Below, one piece after another: positions 1-5,126 of a DNA stretch of 5,126 nucleotides; position 1 is the first letter of the stretch, and each line of letters opens with the position of its first letter. A program made the position numbers and the translations under genes. Where the stretch lies: NCBI GenBank assembly GCA_900757905.1, contig CAAEPN010000168.1:1-5126 (forward strand), written 5' to 3'. Source of the DNA: Clostridia bacterium (GTDB lineage Bacteria > Bacillota > Clostridia > Oscillospirales > CAG-382). The notes beneath the pieces were generated by a model that worked only from the letters and a program-made list of their open reading frames with translations, did no database searches and was not told where the DNA came from.

Positions 1-66
1 GATCTCCTCATCCGTGGCATTTTCCGAAACACCCAAAACGCTGTACGGATTTTTATTCGAATTCAA
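1..66 (-). CDS. J-domain (DnaJ-like) protein, N-terminal 22 codons only
   Basis: This is the beginning of a gene that runs off the left edge. Reading the minus strand from a TTG at 66-64 gives 22 codons without a stop, and the residues NPYSVLGVSENATDEEI match the start of helix I and the entry to helix II of J domains (family pattern: D/N-P-Y-x-V-L-G-V, then N-A-T-x-x-E-I). J domains stimulate the ATPase of Hsp70/DnaK, but the diagnostic HPD tripeptide would lie outside the window and cannot be checked. The TTG start is chosen because a strong AAAGGAG lies exactly 7 nt upstream and no ATG or GTG is available in frame nearby. The start overlaps the stop of the upstream DUF5685 gene (TTGA, 4 nt), which suggests translational coupling. 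The rest of the protein, and so whether it is a full DnaJ or a small J-domain adaptor, is unknown. Confidence 0.8.
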   Translation of the reverse strand, partial: MNSNKNPYSVLGVSENATDEEI

Positions 67-926
67 CGCAGTTCTCCTTTGCTTTTCTTTTTGTGCGTCA
101 GTTCTTCGGTTTTACGAAGCATTCCCTCAAATACGATGTGATATACTAACGTTTTTATATTTTCATCCTCAAAATCGATTAAATCAAGCGCTTTTCCGGC
201 CGATACAAGCTCGTTTTTCATGGCCGCCGCAACCGATTCTTTCGCCGATTCCGGCAAAGCCGCGCCATACAGCGCCGCAAACGGATTATATGCGCCGCTT
301 TTGACATCCCTTTCAAAATCGTCCAAAGCGTCCGCCGCATAGATCCAGCGTCCGATATTCTTCCCAAGCGACCGGGCAATCGTTTCGGACTCGTCCTCTA
401 AGCCGAAAGCAAAAAAATCAGCGCATAGCAAGCCAAAAATCTCCGCCGTCTGATCGACTGATTCGCAAGCCTGCTTTTCAAGCGCGGATAGTGCGGCAAG
501 GTGTTCGCATATCTGTGCGTCTACCGCTTCCAGGCCGGCTTTTTTGCGAAAATGTTCTGCAAACGGCCATATCGCCTGAAAAAGAAGCCTTTTTGCACCG
601 CGCGAATCGGCAATATTATCGGCAACTTTGCCGTGAAATAACAAAGCGGACACACGCGCACTGTAATCAAGCGCCGCATTTTCTTTCAAAATCGGATGCT
701 TTTTCACCGGATGCAGAACGCACCTCTGCGGTACGACTGCATACGACGTTTTTTCGAGCGCCATACGCACAAGCGCCAAAAACGCCATATCATACGAAAG
801 CGTTGCACGCGAACAAAAACCGGTACACCGCCCCATGCTCTTGCAGACACCGCAGTACACGGCACGGTAAAACACATGGTGCTTTAATTTCAATTCCGGC
901 GGGTATTCCCTCACATATCCGAACAT
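63..926 (-). CDS. DUF5685 family protein (unknown function)
   Basis: A 287-residue, mostly alpha-helical protein without a signal peptide or clear membrane segment, so probably cytoplasmic. The N-terminus MFGYVREYPPELK and the segment AVYCGVCKSMGR (residues 22-33), then LSYDMAFLALV (43-53), match what I recall of DUF5685, found mainly in Clostridia; no function is established to my knowledge. Visible motifs: Cys25-x2-Cys28 with Cys34 and Cys38 nearby; Cys69-x2-His72; a DxxxD at Asp103/Asp107; and, at 199-216, an Asp-rich helix with Asp199, Asp203 and Asp207 at four-residue spacing, followed by Gly211, Tyr213 and Pro215. The paired Asp-rich helices resemble all-alpha isoprenoid synthases, but that is inference. 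The C-terminus is basic (HKKKSKGELR). The ATG start has AAAGGA 5 nt upstream. It follows the methyltransferase gene by 38 bp and overlaps the J-domain gene by 4 nt, pointing to co-expression with a chaperone-type partner. Confidence 0.88.
   Translation of the reverse strand: MFGYVREYPPELKLKHHVFYRAVYCGVCKSMGRCTGFCSRATLSYDMAFLALVRMALEKTSYAVVPQRCVLHPVKKHPILKENAALDYSARVSALLFHGKVADNIADSRGAKRLLFQAIWPFAEHFRKKAGLEAVDAQICEHLAALSALEKQACESVDQTAEIFGLLCADFFAFGLEDESETIARSLGKNIGRWIYAADALDDFERDVKSGAYNPFAALYGAALPESAKESVAAAMKNELVSAGKALDLIDFEDENIKTLVYHIVFEGMLRKTEELTHKKKSKGELR
74..80 (-). promoter_or_regulatory. Ribosome binding site deciding the TTG start of the J-domain gene
   Basis: The minus strand reads AAAGGAG here, followed by 7 nt and then TTG. 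It lies inside the last codons of the DUF5685 gene. The strong match and ideal spacing are the main reason to accept a TTG start. Confidence 0.75.
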
Positions 927-964
927 GCCTATCCTTTCTCAAAACGCAAAGCTCGTCTTTTCGG

Positions 965-1783
965 TTAATGAAGCGGCTTCCGTTCGGCAAGCCGCTCGGC
1001 AAACATCGCACAAACCGTCGCAGTCGGCAGCGAGTAGCGCACATTTTCGCGCATATACGGAATATGCACGATCTTGTCCGCCGCCTCCATAAAGCAGGGC
1101 GAAATGCCGCGTTTTTCTCCGCCGATGAACAAAACGAACGGCGATACGGGCGAAAAAGTGCCTAACGGCTCGGAATCTTTGGCAAGCGCCGAGCAAACGA
1201 TATCCACGCCGTTTTCACGAAGAAGCTGTACCGTCTGCTCATCCTCCGGCATATACGCCATGCGGCAAAGCTCTGTGGCTCCTGCCGAAGCGCGCGCCGT
1301 AACGCCGGCCGCCGCCGACCAATTGCGTGCCGGCAGCAAAAAGCCCTTGCAGCCCATCGCATATAATACGCGCACGGCATAACCGAAGTTGAACGGATCC
1401 TCAACGCCGTCAAGACACACAAAATAATCGCCGTTTTGCGCACCGGAAAGCAGGTCTTTGATATCATCATACGTCCGCTCCGAAGCAAGCGCCGCAACGC
1501 CGCCATGCGTGTGACCGGCCTTTTCGCCGGAGCGTTCGGCAACAAGCGCGTCGATCTCTTCGCGGGGCGTAAGAATTGTCGGCACATTATTTTTCTTTAA
1601 ATGGGATAAAAGGGCGATGATTTTCCGATCGCGCTTTTTCTTTTTATTCCTGTCTACGATCACCGCGCCGATCTTGCGTTTTCCGCCCTCAAGCGCAGCG
1701 CGAACCGATATTTCGCCCTCTAAAAGGCAGGGATATTCCCGGCTCGATGTGATTTCGCTCATTGCCGCAAGTCCGTTACTCAT
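965..1783 (-). CDS. TrmH/SpoU-family RNA 2'-O-ribose methyltransferase (RlmB-like)
   Basis: A 272-residue SPOUT-class enzyme expected to transfer a methyl group from S-adenosylmethionine to a ribose 2'-OH in rRNA or tRNA. Layout: N-terminal substrate-binding region (about 17-85) with a basic stretch (RNKKKKRDRK, 45-54); HTHGGVAA (91-98), like the HQGVAA of RlmB; motif 1 DPFNFGYAVR (129-138) with the conserved Asn132 and Arg138; ASAGA (165-169); motif 2 FIGGEKRGIS (219-228) with Glu223; and a motif 3 region YSLPTATVCAMFAE (250-263). Motif 3 is atypical: the usual S-L-N-V-S is S-L-P-T-A. The exact target is not assignable; 23S G2251 (RlmB) is only the nearest family label. The ATG at 1783 overlaps the stop of the MORN gene as ATGA, suggesting coupling, but its own ribosome binding site is weak. 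A second ATG (1762, residue 8) is an alternative. Length is ordinary for RlmB-like proteins. Confidence 0.85.
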   Translation of the reverse strand: MSNGLAAMSEITSSREYPCLLEGEISVRAALEGGKRKIGAVIVDRNKKKKRDRKIIALLSHLKKNNVPTILTPREEIDALVAERSGEKAGHTHGGVAALASERTYDDIKDLLSGAQNGDYFVCLDGVEDPFNFGYAVRVLYAMGCKGFLLPARNWSAAAGVTARASAGATELCRMAYMPEDEQTVQLLRENGVDIVCSALAKDSEPLGTFSPVSPFVLFIGGEKRGISPCFMEAADKIVHIPYMRENVRYSLPTATVCAMFAERLAERKPLH

Positions 1784-2706
1784 GCAGCAGTCCCGGAAGC
1801 GTTCGCAGCGCCGGCGTCCGAGCTTTCCGGCGTGCCGGCCGCGCCGTTTTCAGTTTCAGCGATCTGACCGCCGGAGAACGTACCGACATACGGCGCTTTT
1901 CCGTTGCCGAAATCATACGTACCTGCGCCCTCCATCACATCGCCGACCCATGCGCCGTCATAGCTCTGACCGGACGCCCAGGTATACTTGCCGCTGCCGT
2001 TGCGCTTGCCGTTCAAGTAATCGCCGACATAGGTGTCGCCGTTTGAAAAAGTAAACTTGTTTTTGCCGGTATAGACCATGCCGTTTTCCAGCGTCACGGT
2101 AATTTCCGACGAGCCGGTGCGCTTGTCATCGGCAAATGCGCCATAGTAATACGAGCCGTCGGGATAATGCTCCTCACCGACGCCGTTTCTCTTGCCGTCC
2201 AACCATTCGCCATAATAGTACGAGCCGTCGGCAAAGACATATTTGCCCTTTCCGTTCGGTTTTCCCTCAACAACGCTTCCGGTGTAAACCGCCCCGGTCG
2301 CACCGGTATACACCGCCTCGCCGGTCAGCTTGTCCGCCGCAAAGTCGCCCTCATAGCGGTCGCCGTTTTTGTAGGTGATAACGCCCTTCCCCTCGCGGAC
2401 AATACCGTTTAACGTGCCTTCAAACACATCGCCGGTGCTGTAAACGATCTTGCCGGCAGCAGAGTTTTCATCTTTAGTCAGTTTTCCGGTAATACCGTCG
2501 GAATAATGAACCGTACCGTCCACCGGCTGACCGTTTTTGACATGTCCGGAAAATTTCACGCCATCCTTGGTGATGTAGCGATAGCCGCTTGCAAGTAAAA
2601 TAATGCCGACAAGCGCGATGATCGCAAGCGCCGCGCATAACGTCAGCGCCAGCGGACTTACTCTTCTTTTTCTTCTGCGCACCGTGCGCGTGTTCTGTCC
2701 GTTCAT
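1780..2706 (-). CDS. Membrane-anchored MORN-repeat protein
   Basis: A 308-residue protein (from the ATG at 2706) with a basic N-terminus (RTVRRRKRR), one hydrophobic segment at about 18-42, then some nine or ten MORN repeats (about 49-281; pattern Y-x-G-x-W/F-x-x-G-x-x-x-G-x-G-x-x-x-x-x-x-G), and an Ala/Gly/Ser/Glu-rich tail (282-308). The positive-inside rule predicts a short cytoplasmic N-terminus with the repeats outside the membrane. Clear units include GSYYYGEWLDGKRNGVG (from 161) and DTYVGDYLNGKRNGSG (from 223). One unit (about 209-222) is short by some nine residues. MORN repeats form elongated beta-hairpin sheets that bind proteins or lipids; the partner here is unknown. Start choice: AAAAGGAG lies 9 nt before the ATG at 2706 but only 3 nt before another in-frame ATG at 2712, so the inner start is preferred, without certainty. 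It follows the coiled-coil membrane gene by about 40 bp and overlaps the methyltransferase start. Confidence 0.88.
   Translation of the reverse strand: MNGQNTRTVRRRKRRVSPLALTLCAALAIIALVGIILLASGYRYITKDGVKFSGHVKNGQPVDGTVHYSDGITGKLTKDENSAAGKIVYSTGDVFEGTLNGIVREGKGVITYKNGDRYEGDFAADKLTGEAVYTGATGAVYTGSVVEGKPNGKGKYVFADGSYYYGEWLDGKRNGVGEEHYPDGSYYYGAFADDKRTGSSEITVTLENGMVYTGKNKFTFSNGDTYVGDYLNGKRNGSGKYTWASGQSYDGAWVGDVMEGAGTYDFGNGKAPYVGTFSGGQIAETENGAAGTPESSDAGAANASGTAA
2141..2229 (-). repeat. Near-identical DNA copies within adjacent MORN units
   Basis: The 20 bases at 2141-2160 and at 2210-2229 match at 18 positions and are 69 bases apart, which equals 23 codons, the MORN repeat period. Both encode the same Asp-Gly-Ser-Tyr-Tyr-Tyr-Gly segment. 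The two differences are third-position changes in tyrosine codons, consistent with fairly recent internal duplication or strong constraint on the protein. Confidence 0.7.
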
Positions 2707-2715
2707 ATGCATAAA

Positions 2716-2723
2716 CTCCTTTT
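2716..2723 (-). promoter_or_regulatory. Ribosome binding site of the MORN gene, with two possible ATG starts
   Basis: The minus strand reads AAAAGGAG, then TTT, ATG, CAT, ATG. The first ATG (2712-2710) is only 3 nt away, the second (2706-2704) is 9 nt away. Usual spacing of about 5-9 nt favours the second; the difference is two residues. Confidence 0.7.
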
Positions 2724-2725
2724 GA

Positions 2726-2744
2726 CGCGGCTTCGTTTACCGCG
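2726..2744 (-). other. Short GC-rich hairpin in the leader of the MORN gene
   Basis: On the minus strand CGCGG (2744-2740) can pair with CCGCG (2730-2726) around a 9-nt loop. It lies between the stop of the upstream membrane gene and the ribosome binding site of the MORN gene. No run of T follows, so it is not a classical terminator; it might affect mRNA stability or access to the ribosome binding site. A five-base-pair stem can easily arise by chance. Confidence 0.3.
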
Positions 2745-2750
2745 CTATTC

Positions 2751-3497
2751 TTATTTTTCCGCTTTCGGATTTTGTATGTCGCCGTTTTCCGGGCTGTCCG
2801 GTGCATTCGGCTTTTCCGTATCACTTATATTTTCCGCATTTTCAGGAGGTTCCGAAACGTCTGTTCCGTCCTCTGCACCAGCCTTTTCCGCTTCTGCTTT
2901 CGCCTGTTCTTGCTTAAGACGTTCCTCTTCCTCGCGGTTGAGCTTCTCTTGCTCGTCAAGCAACGAATCATCGCGTTCAACCGTGCCGTAAGCGTCTTTC
3001 TTTGAATCCGAGCTTACCACATTGCTCGCCCAGTTTCCAAGGAAACGTATCACGCCGGTTGCGGCAAAGGCCGCGACGGCAAGCAGCACAAAAAGTCCTG
3101 CCATTTTCACAAGCGGCACACGCTCGCTGTAATGCTTTTCAAAGCTTTTGGTGCGGTTTTCCGCCGGGAAATAGTAAGAAATCTCCGTTTTTTCGGCAAA
3201 TAACAGCTCATCGCCCGTCTTTTCCTGTTTGTCTGGCGCTTGCTTTACCACCGCACGGGCAAGCGGCGAACCGCCTCCGGCGAAAGTACGCACAAGTAAG
3301 CTGCAAAGCCCCTCCCGATAGCCAAGCTGCGCCAACGTTTTGGCATTTTCCGGCGAATCCGCGCCGGCGTCAAAAAGCCGCCGCACAAAGCGCGAAAGCA
3401 GACTCTGCACCAAAAACGTATATACAGCTGCCGCAAGAACGGCAAAAAATATCATCCAAACAAATGCCGTAAGCGACTGTATGTTCTGAACCGTCAC
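2751..3497 (-). CDS. Hypothetical membrane protein with coiled coil and acidic tail
   Basis: I do not recognise a named family for this 248-residue protein. It has a hydrophobic segment at about 8-32, a mixed loop (33-127) that is basic just after the helix (SRFVRR), a second hydrophobic segment at about 128-150, then a charged helix (173-207, rich in Glu/Lys/Arg/Gln: DEQEKLNREEEERLKQEQAK) likely to form a coiled coil, and a disordered acidic tail rich in Pro, Glu and Asn (208-248). Charge distribution favours the loop inside the cell and the coiled coil plus tail outside. The start is GTG: AAAGGGG stands 7 nt upstream, and the first internal ATG (residue 15) would cut away half of the first membrane segment. 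It lies 39 bp behind parB and 38-44 bp ahead of the MORN gene, so co-transcription with both is likely. An envelope or division role is possible from context but is not shown. Confidence 0.8.
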   Translation of the reverse strand: MTVQNIQSLTAFVWMIFFAVLAAAVYTFLVQSLLSRFVRRLFDAGADSPENAKTLAQLGYREGLCSLLVRTFAGGGSPLARAVVKQAPDKQEKTGDELLFAEKTEISYYFPAENRTKSFEKHYSERVPLVKMAGLFVLLAVAAFAATGVIRFLGNWASNVVSSDSKKDAYGTVERDDSLLDEQEKLNREEEERLKQEQAKAEAEKAGAEDGTDVSEPPENAENISDTEKPNAPDSPENGDIQNPKAEK

Positions 3498-3504
3498 GTT
3501 TCTA

Positions 3505-3511
3505 CCCCTTT
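3505..3511 (-). promoter_or_regulatory. Ribosome binding site deciding the GTG start of the coiled-coil membrane protein
   Basis: The minus strand reads AAAGGGG, followed by 7 nt and GTG at 3497-3495. No ATG in frame is near this site, so it fixes the GTG start. Confidence 0.7.
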
Positions 3512-3536
3512 CCCGACCGATAAAATACGATACCGG

Positions 3537-4490
3537 TTAGTCTTTAAACTCGTCAAAAATATCGTTTCCGCCCAAAATCTTCAAGAGCGCTTCTAAATCT
3601 TCGTTGTTGTAGTATTCAATTTCCACGCGTCCCGTACCTTTTTTGCGTGCATTGGAAGAAATCACCGCCTTGCGGCCGAGCTTGCCGGACAGCTTTTCCT
3701 CTAATTTTTCCATATAGATCTTCAGTTCCGCATTCGGCTTTTCCTCTGTCTTTTCCGCTTTTTCGCGACCCTCAAGCAGATTTTTGACATACTTTTCGGT
3801 TTCGCGCACCGAAAGCTGTTTGGCAAGAACAACATCCAACGCTTCGTTTATCGCTTCATCGTTTTCGAGCGGTAAAAGCGAACGGGCATGTCCCGGCGTG
3901 ATATCGCCGCTTGCCAAAAAATCGAGTACGTTCTGCGGCAGAGCCAAAAGTCTTAGCGAATTTGTGAGGTTCGGCCGCGAAATGCCGACTATGCGCGCCG
4001 TTTCCTCTTGGGTCAGTCCAAATTCATCGATCAGGCGCTTTAAGCCGAGCGCCACTTCGACCGGATTCAGATCCTCGCGCTGCAAATTCTCGACCAACAT
4101 GACCGCGCTTGCTTCGGTGTCGCTCAGTTCCTTGACCACGACCGGCACTTCGGTAAGTCCGGCCATTTTGGAAGCACGCCAACGGCGTTCACCCGAAATA
4201 ATGCGGTATTTGCCCTTTAACAGTTCCTTTGTGGCTTGATCGTCATCGGCACGCGCGGCACTGCGCACCACAAGCGGCTGCAAAACGCCGTGTGCCGCAA
4301 TCGATTCAGACAGCGCCTCAAGCGCCGCTTCGTCAAAGCTCTTGCGCGGCTGATCCCTGTCCGGTTCGATATCTGAAAGGCGTACCGTCGAAACGACTGT
4401 CGGGTCCGACGGCGCCGCCCACTCACTTATACCGGTTTCCGTAAATATCTTATCGAGTCCCTTGCCGAGACCGCCGAATTTTTTTGCCAT
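3537..4490 (-). CDS. parB: Chromosome-partitioning protein ParB (Spo0J-type)
   Basis: A 317-residue ParB with the full domain order. ParB loads on parS sites as a CTP-dependent sliding clamp and, with ParA and SMC, segregates chromosome origins. The N-terminus KKFGGLGKGLDKIF is the usual ParB start, where ParA is contacted. The CTP-binding domain shows IEPDRDQPRK (41-50), HGVLQPLVVR (67-76), GERRWRASKMAG (100-111) and ENLQREDLNP (134-143). A helix-turn-helix at about 158-180 (LTQEETARIVGISRPNL) and the following helices bind parS. The C-terminal dimerisation region (about 253-317) is preceded by a charged linker (236-252). The loop between 77 and 94 (AARADDDQATKELLKGK) looks longer than usual. 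The start lacks the amphipathic membrane helix of Noc, so ParB is preferred over Noc. The ATG has AAAGGA 6 nt upstream. No parA lies directly upstream, where an MBOAT gene stands instead. Confidence 0.95.
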   Translation of the reverse strand: MAKKFGGLGKGLDKIFTETGISEWAAPSDPTVVSTVRLSDIEPDRDQPRKSFDEAALEALSESIAAHGVLQPLVVRSAARADDDQATKELLKGKYRIISGERRWRASKMAGLTEVPVVVKELSDTEASAVMLVENLQREDLNPVEVALGLKRLIDEFGLTQEETARIVGISRPNLTNSLRLLALPQNVLDFLASGDITPGHARSLLPLENDEAINEALDVVLAKQLSVRETEKYVKNLLEGREKAEKTEEKPNAELKIYMEKLEEKLSGKLGRKAVISSNARKKGTGRVEIEYYNNEDLEALLKILGGNDIFDEFKD

Positions 4491-4554
4491 AAAATATCCT
4501 TTCTTTTGGCGATGAGACCGCCTTTATGTCGCGAAAATAGGCTTTCGTGCCGAA

Positions 4555-5126
4555 TCAAAACTGAAAATACAAAAACGGACTGTAGCTGTTTCCGGCAAGA
4601 AGCGCCGTGCAGACCGCAAGAATCGCCGCAAGCGATACACCGCGCACCACGCTCACCGTACAAGTCATAAACGCCGAACGGCGCTCCAAGCGTGCCGAAA
4701 GCTGCTTTATGCCTTGTGAAAGCGGCGCGCAAAGCACCACAGCCAAAACAATAAAGAAAACATTGTTCATGAACGTCACGGAAAAATCGGTGTTTGTCAG
4801 CGTTTTTGCACCAAACATCGCACCGAGATAAGCAAACGCGCGGCGTATATCCTTAAAGTAGAAAAAGACAAATCCGATATCCACCACAAGAAGCAAATAA
4901 ATGTGCCGGAAAAATGCCGGGATCCTTTCAAACGGCTGCTTGAAAAGCCGTTCCAACGCGATAAATAAGCCGTTGTATAAGCCCCATAGAATAAAATTCC
5001 AGCTTGCACCGTGCCAGAATCCGGTAAGAAACCACACAACAAATAAGTTGAAAAATACATGCTTTCGGTTGCCGCCGAGCGGAATATATACATAATCGCG
5101 GAAAAAGCCGCCAAGCGTCATGTGCC
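4555..5126 (-). CDS. MBOAT family O-acyltransferase (AlgI/DltB-like), C-terminal part
   Basis: The gene enters from the right edge; about 190 residues are visible, roughly the last 40% of a typical 470-500-residue AlgI-type protein. These integral membrane enzymes move acyl groups, usually acetyl, across the membrane towards cell-surface polymers such as alginate, peptidoglycan or teichoic acids (D-alanine in DltB). The partial codon and CAC at the edge fit the W-H of the family's R-R-W-H element, followed by MTLGGFFRDYVYIPLGG. The second hallmark, TGFWHGASWNFILWG, contains the invariant active-site histidine (codon at 5011-5013). Several hydrophobic segments follow, and the protein ends SPFLYFQF, like the usual aromatic C-terminus. 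The in-frame ATG at 5121 is internal, not the start. The substrate cannot be told from this part; a partner of the DltD/AlgJ/DHHW type would be expected but is not on the downstream side, where parB follows after 64 bp. Confidence 0.92.
   Translation of the reverse strand, partial: HMTLGGFFRDYVYIPLGGNRKHVFFNLFVVWFLTGFWHGASWNFILWGLYNGLFIALERLFKQPFERIPAFFRHIYLLLVVDIGFVFFYFKDIRRAFAYLGAMFGAKTLTNTDFSVTFMNNVFFIVLAVVLCAPLSQGIKQLSARLERRSAFMTCTVSVVRGVSLAAILAVCTALLAGNSYSPFLYFQF

Noticed and set aside
491..1165. Plus-strand open frame of 224 codons
   Set aside because: It lies opposite the DUF5685 and methyltransferase genes, crosses their junction, is rich in Arg/His/Ser/Pro of the kind made by antisense reading, and shows no family motif.
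1210..1226. parS-like sequence (GTTTTCACGAAGAAG)
   Set aside because: Only one half resembles the parS consensus; the palindrome is not completed, and it lies within the methyltransferase coding region.
3002..3472. Plus-strand open frame of 156 codons
   Set aside because: Antisense to the coiled-coil membrane gene, whose GTG start, ribosome binding site and membrane segments are coherent; the antisense product has no recognisable feature.
3784..4239. Plus-strand open frame of 151 codons
   Set aside because: Entirely antisense to the conserved domains of parB.
4508..4523. Possible terminator between the acyltransferase and parB genes (GGCG/CGCC hairpin)
   Set aside because: Only four base pairs with a seven-base loop, and on the minus strand it is followed by A/G-rich sequence rather than a T run.
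4491..4560. Promoter ahead of parB
   Set aside because: TTGATT and TATTTT occur on the minus strand but only 13 bases apart, too close for a sigma-A promoter; no better pair was seen.
4555..5121. Taking the ATG at 5121 as the acyltransferase start
   Set aside because: It falls inside the conserved R-R-W-H-x-x-L-x-x-x-x-R-D-Y block, and the upstream codons at the edge continue the motif, so the true start is outside the window.

Overview
The window looks like a chromosomal segment of a low-to-mid GC Gram-positive anaerobe, most likely class Clostridia (Oscillospiraceae/Ruminococcaceae-like). The evidence is the mix of gene families (ParB, a DUF5685 protein next to a J-domain gene, an AlgI-type MBOAT acyltransferase, a TrmH/SpoU methyltransferase), strong AAAGGAG-type ribosome binding sites and the use of GTG and TTG starts. 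This placement is inference from family content, not from a search.

All seven genes lie on the minus strand, so the transcript reads from right to left. In that order: (1) the last ~40% of an MBOAT O-acyltransferase (4555-5126, cut by the window edge); (2) a complete chromosome-partitioning protein ParB (3537-4490); (3) an unrecognised two-helix membrane protein with a coiled coil and an acidic Pro/Glu/Asn-rich tail (2751-3497, GTG start); (4) a membrane-anchored MORN-repeat protein (1780-2706 or 2712); (5) a SpoU/TrmH-family RNA 2'-O-ribose methyltransferase (965-1783); (6) a DUF5685 protein (63-926); (7) the first 22 codons of a J-domain (DnaJ-like) protein (1-66, TTG start).

Spacing is tight: 64 bp between MBOAT and parB, about 38 bp at three other junctions, and 4-base stop/start overlaps at MORN-SpoU (ATGA) and DUF5685-J domain (TTGA). 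No convincing terminator or promoter interrupts the series, so at least parB through the J-domain gene could be one operon. No intergenic stretch exceeds 300 bases; RNA genes, mobile elements and CRISPR arrays were not seen.

The genes do not form an obvious single pathway. Two subgroups stand out: a pair of envelope-anchored proteins (coiled-coil membrane protein plus MORN protein) directly behind parB, and the overlapping DUF5685/J-domain pair. The DUF5685 protein carries two Asp-rich helical motifs about 95 residues apart that resemble the metal-binding motifs of squalene/phytoene-synthase-type enzymes, together with Cys/His motifs; this is the most interesting lead in the window.
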